NCBI GenBank assembly: GCA_035701505.1
Contig: DASSSA010000065.1
Span: 1 to 7,349, forward strand
Reading direction: 5' to 3'
DNA: 7,349 nt
Origin: AC-69 sp035701505
Lineage (GTDB): Bacteria > Actinomycetota > UBA4738 > HRBIN12
The translations under genes and the position numbers were made by a program. The notes beneath the pieces were generated by a model. That model searched no databases. It was given only the letters and a program-made list of their open reading frames with translations, and was not told the origin of the DNA. How positions within the stretch are numbered: position 1 is the first letter of the stretch; each line of letters starts with the position of its first letter. Shown here piece by piece: positions 5,670-7,349 of the stretch.

Positions 5670-6830
5670 TCAATGCCCCATCCCCACGTGCTGAGCCCGC
5701 TGGTACGCCTTGCCCTCGGTCTTGATGGACGGGGCCATGACCAGCTCGGCCTTCTGGAACTCGCTGGTCGTGGCGTATCCCGTAGTCGCCATCGACGTGG
5801 CGAGCGCCCCGAACAGGTTCAGCGTGCCGTCGTTCTCGTGCGCCGGACCCACGAGGATCTCGGCAAGCGAGGCGACCTGCTGGGTCTTGACCCGGGCGCC
5901 GCGCGGAAGCGTCGGGTGGAACGTGGCCATCCCCCAGTGGTGGCCCCGACCCGGAGCCTCGTAGGCGCGCGCGAGAGAGGAGCCGATCATCACCGCGTCA
6001 GCCCCACAGGCGATGGCCTTGGCGATGTCTCCACCGGTCCGCATGCCACCGTCGGCGACCACATGGCAGTACCGGCCGGTCTCTCGTTGGTGTTCCGAGC
6101 GGGCCGCCGCCGCGTCGGCGATCGCCGTGGCCTGGGGGACGCCGACCCCGATGACCCCCCTTGTGGTGCAGGCGTTGCCCGGACCCACTCCCACCAGCAC
6201 ACCAGCCGCCCCGGTCCGCATGAGGTGGAGCGCGGTCTGGTACGACGCGCAACCACCGACGATCACGGGGAGGTCGAACCCCGCGATGAACTCTTTCAGG
6301 TTGAGCGGCTCCGATCGGGTTGACACGTGTTCCGCGGAGACCACCGTGCCCTGGACGACCAGGACGTCGAGCTCGGCCTCCAGCACGAGGGGTGAGTACT
6401 GCCTCACCCGCTGCGGCGTGAGGGAGGCCGCCGCCACCACCCCGCCCTCCTTGATCTCCCGGATCCGCCGAACGATCAACTCCTCCCTGATCGGCTCCCG
6501 GTACAGCTCCTGCATCCGCCGGGTGGCCTTGTCATCGGGAAGGGCGGCGATCTCGTCGAAGACCGGCTCCGGATCCTCGTATCGGGTCTGCAGGCCTTCC
6601 AGGTTCAGCACGGCCAGCCCGCCGAGCCTCCCGATCTCGACGGCGGTGGCGGGAGACACCACGGCGTCCATGGCCGCGGCCATGACCGGCAGGGGAAAGG
6701 TGAACGCGTCGATCTCCCATGAGATGTCCACGTCGTCGGGGTCCCGTGTCCGCCGGGACGGAACGATGGCCACCTCGTCGAGGCCGTAGGCCCGGCGTGC
6801 CGTCCTTCCCATACCGATCTCGATGTCCAT
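5670..6830 (-). CDS. guaB3: GuaB3 family IMP dehydrogenase
   Basis: The 386-residue protein starts MDIEIGMGRTARRAYGLDEV, the typical opening of actinobacterial GuaB3, and lacks the CBS-domain insertion of the roughly 490-residue GuaB. It is a TIM-barrel IMPDH/GMP-reductase family member expected to oxidise IMP to XMP with NAD+. Visible motifs are PSRRTRDPDDVD (24-35), the catalytic-loop GVGPGNACTTRGVIGVGVPQ (214-233) with Cys221 as nucleophile, and the phosphate-binding ADGGMRTGGDIAKA (259-272). The frame stays open to 6944, but the ATG at 6830 is preferred. GGGGGAG lies at 6841-6835 with a 4-base spacer, family similarity begins there, and the longer version adds an Arg-rich stretch without similarity that crosses a hairpin. 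It is the first gene of a guaB3-guaA operon, and the pairing favours a role in GMP synthesis. IMPDH activity, rather than GMP reductase or an accessory role, is likely but not proven by sequence. Confidence 0.93.
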   Translation of the reverse strand: MDIEIGMGRTARRAYGLDEVAIVPSRRTRDPDDVDISWEIDAFTFPLPVMAAAMDAVVSPATAVEIGRLGGLAVLNLEGLQTRYEDPEPVFDEIAALPDDKATRRMQELYREPIREELIVRRIREIKEGGVVAAASLTPQRVRQYSPLVLEAELDVLVVQGTVVSAEHVSTRSEPLNLKEFIAGFDLPVIVGGCASYQTALHLMRTGAAGVLVGVGPGNACTTRGVIGVGVPQATAIADAAAARSEHQRETGRYCHVVADGGMRTGGDIAKAIACGADAVMIGSSLARAYEAPGRGHHWGMATFHPTLPRGARVKTQQVASLAEILVGPAHENDGTLNLFGALATSMATTGYATTSEFQKAELVMAPSIKTEGKAYQRAQHVGMGH

Positions 6831-6834
6831 GCGT

Positions 6835-6841
6835 CTCCCCC
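6835..6841 (-). promoter_or_regulatory. Shine-Dalgarno deciding the guaB3 start
   Basis: Read on the minus strand, 6841-6835 is GGGGGAG, followed by ACGC and the ATG at 6830. It selects this start over the upstream ATG at 6944 in the same frame and shows that the gene has a 5' untranslated leader, unlike the putatively leaderless genes at the left. Confidence 0.6.
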
Positions 6842-6853
6842 GGATATGCAGAT

Positions 6854-6875
6854 GCCCACCCGATCCCGGGTGGGC
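6854..6875 (-). promoter_or_regulatory. 8-bp hairpin in the guaB3 leader
   Basis: GCCCACCC at 6854-6861 is the exact reverse complement of GGGTGGGC at 6868-6875, with a 6-base loop (GATCCC on plus). In guaB3 mRNA it would form a very stable GC stem ending 12 bases before the GGGGGAG ribosome site. No T-run follows on either strand, so it is not a standard intrinsic terminator. It may be a leader RNA structure or a protein-binding dyad; its function is unknown. Confidence 0.5.
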
Positions 6876-6895
6876 GCCGAGTCCTACATGCGCAA

Positions 6896-6901
6896 ACGGT
6901 A
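6896..6901 (-). promoter_or_regulatory. Candidate -10 box of the guaB3-guaA operon
   Basis: On the minus strand 6901-6896 is TACCGT, matching TAnnnT and preceded by TGG (extended -10 form). Initiation about 7 bases on would give a leader of roughly 60 bases containing the 8-bp hairpin. The -35 position (TCGTCT, 6924-6919) is poor. This is a weak prediction. Confidence 0.3.
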
Positions 6902-6918
6902 CCAGCCGACCAGGCTGG
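6902..6918 (-). promoter_or_regulatory. 17-bp dyad, possible operator next to the guaB3 -10
   Basis: CCAGCC at 6902-6907 and GGCTGG at 6913-6918 form a perfect 6-bp inverted repeat with a 5-base centre. It abuts the TACCGT box and fills what would be the 17-base promoter spacer, a place where regulators such as MerR-type proteins bind. Chance is possible in GC-rich DNA. Confidence 0.3.
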
Positions 6919-6980
6919 AGACGACGAGCGCGTGGCCGTCTCAAGCCCTCCCGGCTTCGGGCCGATGTCGGTTCTGGTGA

Positions 6981-7009
6981 TTGAACTCGCCCACCGGGGG
7001 CCAGACAAT
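6981..7009 (+). promoter_or_regulatory. Candidate sigma-70-type promoter of the DivIVA-like gene
   Basis: TTGAAC at 6981-6986 and GACAAT at 7004-7009 are separated by exactly 17 bases, resembling TTGACA-N17-TATAAT. Initiation near 7016 would leave a leader of about 33 bases with the AGGGGGA ribosome site. This is the best-formed two-box promoter in the window. Confidence 0.5.
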
Positions 7010-7033
7010 CGCCGAGCGGCTCCCCGATCCGTG

Positions 7034-7040
7034 AGGGGGA
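7034..7040 (+). promoter_or_regulatory. Shine-Dalgarno deciding the start of the DivIVA-like gene
   Basis: AGGGGGA ends 8 bases before the ATG at 7049. The frame is also open upstream, with a GTG at 7031 and an ATG at 6965. This site and the beginning of the DivIVA-like similarity favour 7049. TCCC at 7044-7047 could pair with GGGA at 7037-7040. Confidence 0.5.
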
Positions 7041-7048
7041 CTCTCCCG

Positions 7049-7349
7049 ATGCAGGTTGTTGGGCTCAAGCGAGGATTGTTCGGCTACACGCCAGAGAGCG
7101 TGCGCTTGCTCCTGGCCGACCGGGACAAGATGTTCATCCGGGCGGCCGAGGTGGCCCGGGCGGCCGAGGCCGTGGTGCTCGAACTTCGCTCGGAAGTGGA
7201 GGCGCTCAAGGCCCAAGTCGATGAGCGACAGGCGGGACTTCGCCCAGCCGAGTCGGAGGTGGCCAACCCTCGCACCGACCGGGATGCCACGCGGGGGGAG
7301 CTCGACAGAGCCGCTGCCACCGTCGCGCAGCTCACGACCGACGTGGAGG
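7049..7349 (+). CDS. DivIVA-like coiled-coil protein, C-terminus missing at the right edge
   Basis: One hundred codons are visible and the frame is open at the window end. Residues about 7-26 (KRGLFGYTPESVRLLLADRD) resemble the N-terminal DivIVA domain, where an aromatic-Gly-Tyr turn precedes a helix that begins the coiled coil. From about residue 30 the sequence is rich in Ala, Glu, Leu and Arg with heptad-like spacing, interrupted by Pro66 and Pro74. DivIVA-type proteins (Wag31 in actinobacteria) sit at the membrane at poles or septa and organise wall growth, but this match is short and a different coiled-coil protein remains possible. A 13-base unit (7139-7151) recurs 18 bases on (7157-7169), encoding a duplicated RAAE. 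The gene is divergent from guaB3 and has its own promoter-like boxes and ribosome site. Confidence 0.6.
   Translation, partial: MQVVGLKRGLFGYTPESVRLLLADRDKMFIRAAEVARAAEAVVLELRSEVEALKAQVDERQAGLRPAESEVANPRTDRDATRGELDRAAATVAQLTTDVE

Noticed and set aside
5412..6323. Plus-strand open frame of 303 codons across the guaA/guaB3 junction
   Set aside because: It is antisense to two well-supported genes, with low-complexity composition and no ribosome site worth noting.
6854..6875. Intrinsic terminator
   Set aside because: The stem is strong but neither strand has a following T-run. It sits at the 5' side of two divergent genes, where a terminator has no obvious transcript to end.
6831..6944. N-terminal extension of guaB3 starting at the ATG at 6944
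   Set aside because: The added 38 residues are Arg/Gly-rich without family similarity, the frame crosses the leader hairpin, and a good Shine-Dalgarno precedes the ATG at 6830.
6941..7048. Possible tRNA or riboswitch in the right-hand intergenic region
   Set aside because: No T-loop (GGTTCGAnTCC-like), no cloverleaf pairing and no recognisable purine riboswitch core were found. Only short GC-rich pairings are present.
1..7349. Defence island, mobile element or biosynthetic cluster
   Set aside because: No transposase, integrase, toxin-antitoxin, nuclease-effector, terminal repeats or CRISPR-like array was seen. All recognised genes are housekeeping in type.

Overview
The window is GC-rich and densely coded, with short or overlapping gene junctions. 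It most likely comes from the chromosome of an actinobacterium (Actinomycetota), possibly a deep-branching or uncultured lineage. The reasons are a class E sortase, a CBS-less GuaB3-type IMP dehydrogenase beside guaA, a DivIVA-like coiled-coil gene, GTG starts, and several genes whose -10 box sits 7-8 bases before the start codon, as expected for leaderless mRNAs. I see no insertion sequence, phage gene, CRISPR array, tRNA or rRNA. This is core, housekeeping-type DNA, and I do not see a clear new multi-gene system in it.

Layout from left to right. (1) Minus strand, 1-424: a free-standing B12-binding subunit of an acyl-CoA mutase. Its stop codon shares one base with the ATG of a gene running off the left edge, whose first five codons (MDLYE) look like succinyl-CoA synthetase beta (sucC). 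The pair would convert methylmalonyl-CoA to succinyl-CoA and then to succinate. (2) Plus strand, 500-1202: an unlisted 54-residue, very basic, single-pass membrane protein, then a pyridoxamine-phosphate-oxidase-like flavin/F420 split-barrel protein. An 8-bp inverted repeat between them could couple their translation. (3) Minus strand, 1199-3391: a full-length PcrA/UvrD DNA helicase, convergent with the previous gene and sharing a CTAG that carries both stop codons. (4) Plus strand, 3458-4117: a class E sortase, divergent from pcrA across 66 bp. (5) Minus strand, 4121-6830: the guaB3-guaA purine pair (IMP to XMP to GMP), separated by 4 bases; guaA ends 3 bases from the end of the sortase gene. 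(6) A 218-bp divergent intergenic region, 6831-7048, with dyads and candidate promoters for both sides. (7) Plus strand, 7049 to the right edge: the start of a DivIVA-like coiled-coil protein, incomplete.

The best leads are the hidden 54-residue membrane protein with its putative coupling hairpin, the recurring leaderless-type promoter geometry at four genes, the two terminator-free convergent junctions, the unusual cobalamin motif of the mutase subunit, and the structured guaB3 leader. All functional calls rest on motif recognition by eye, without database searches.
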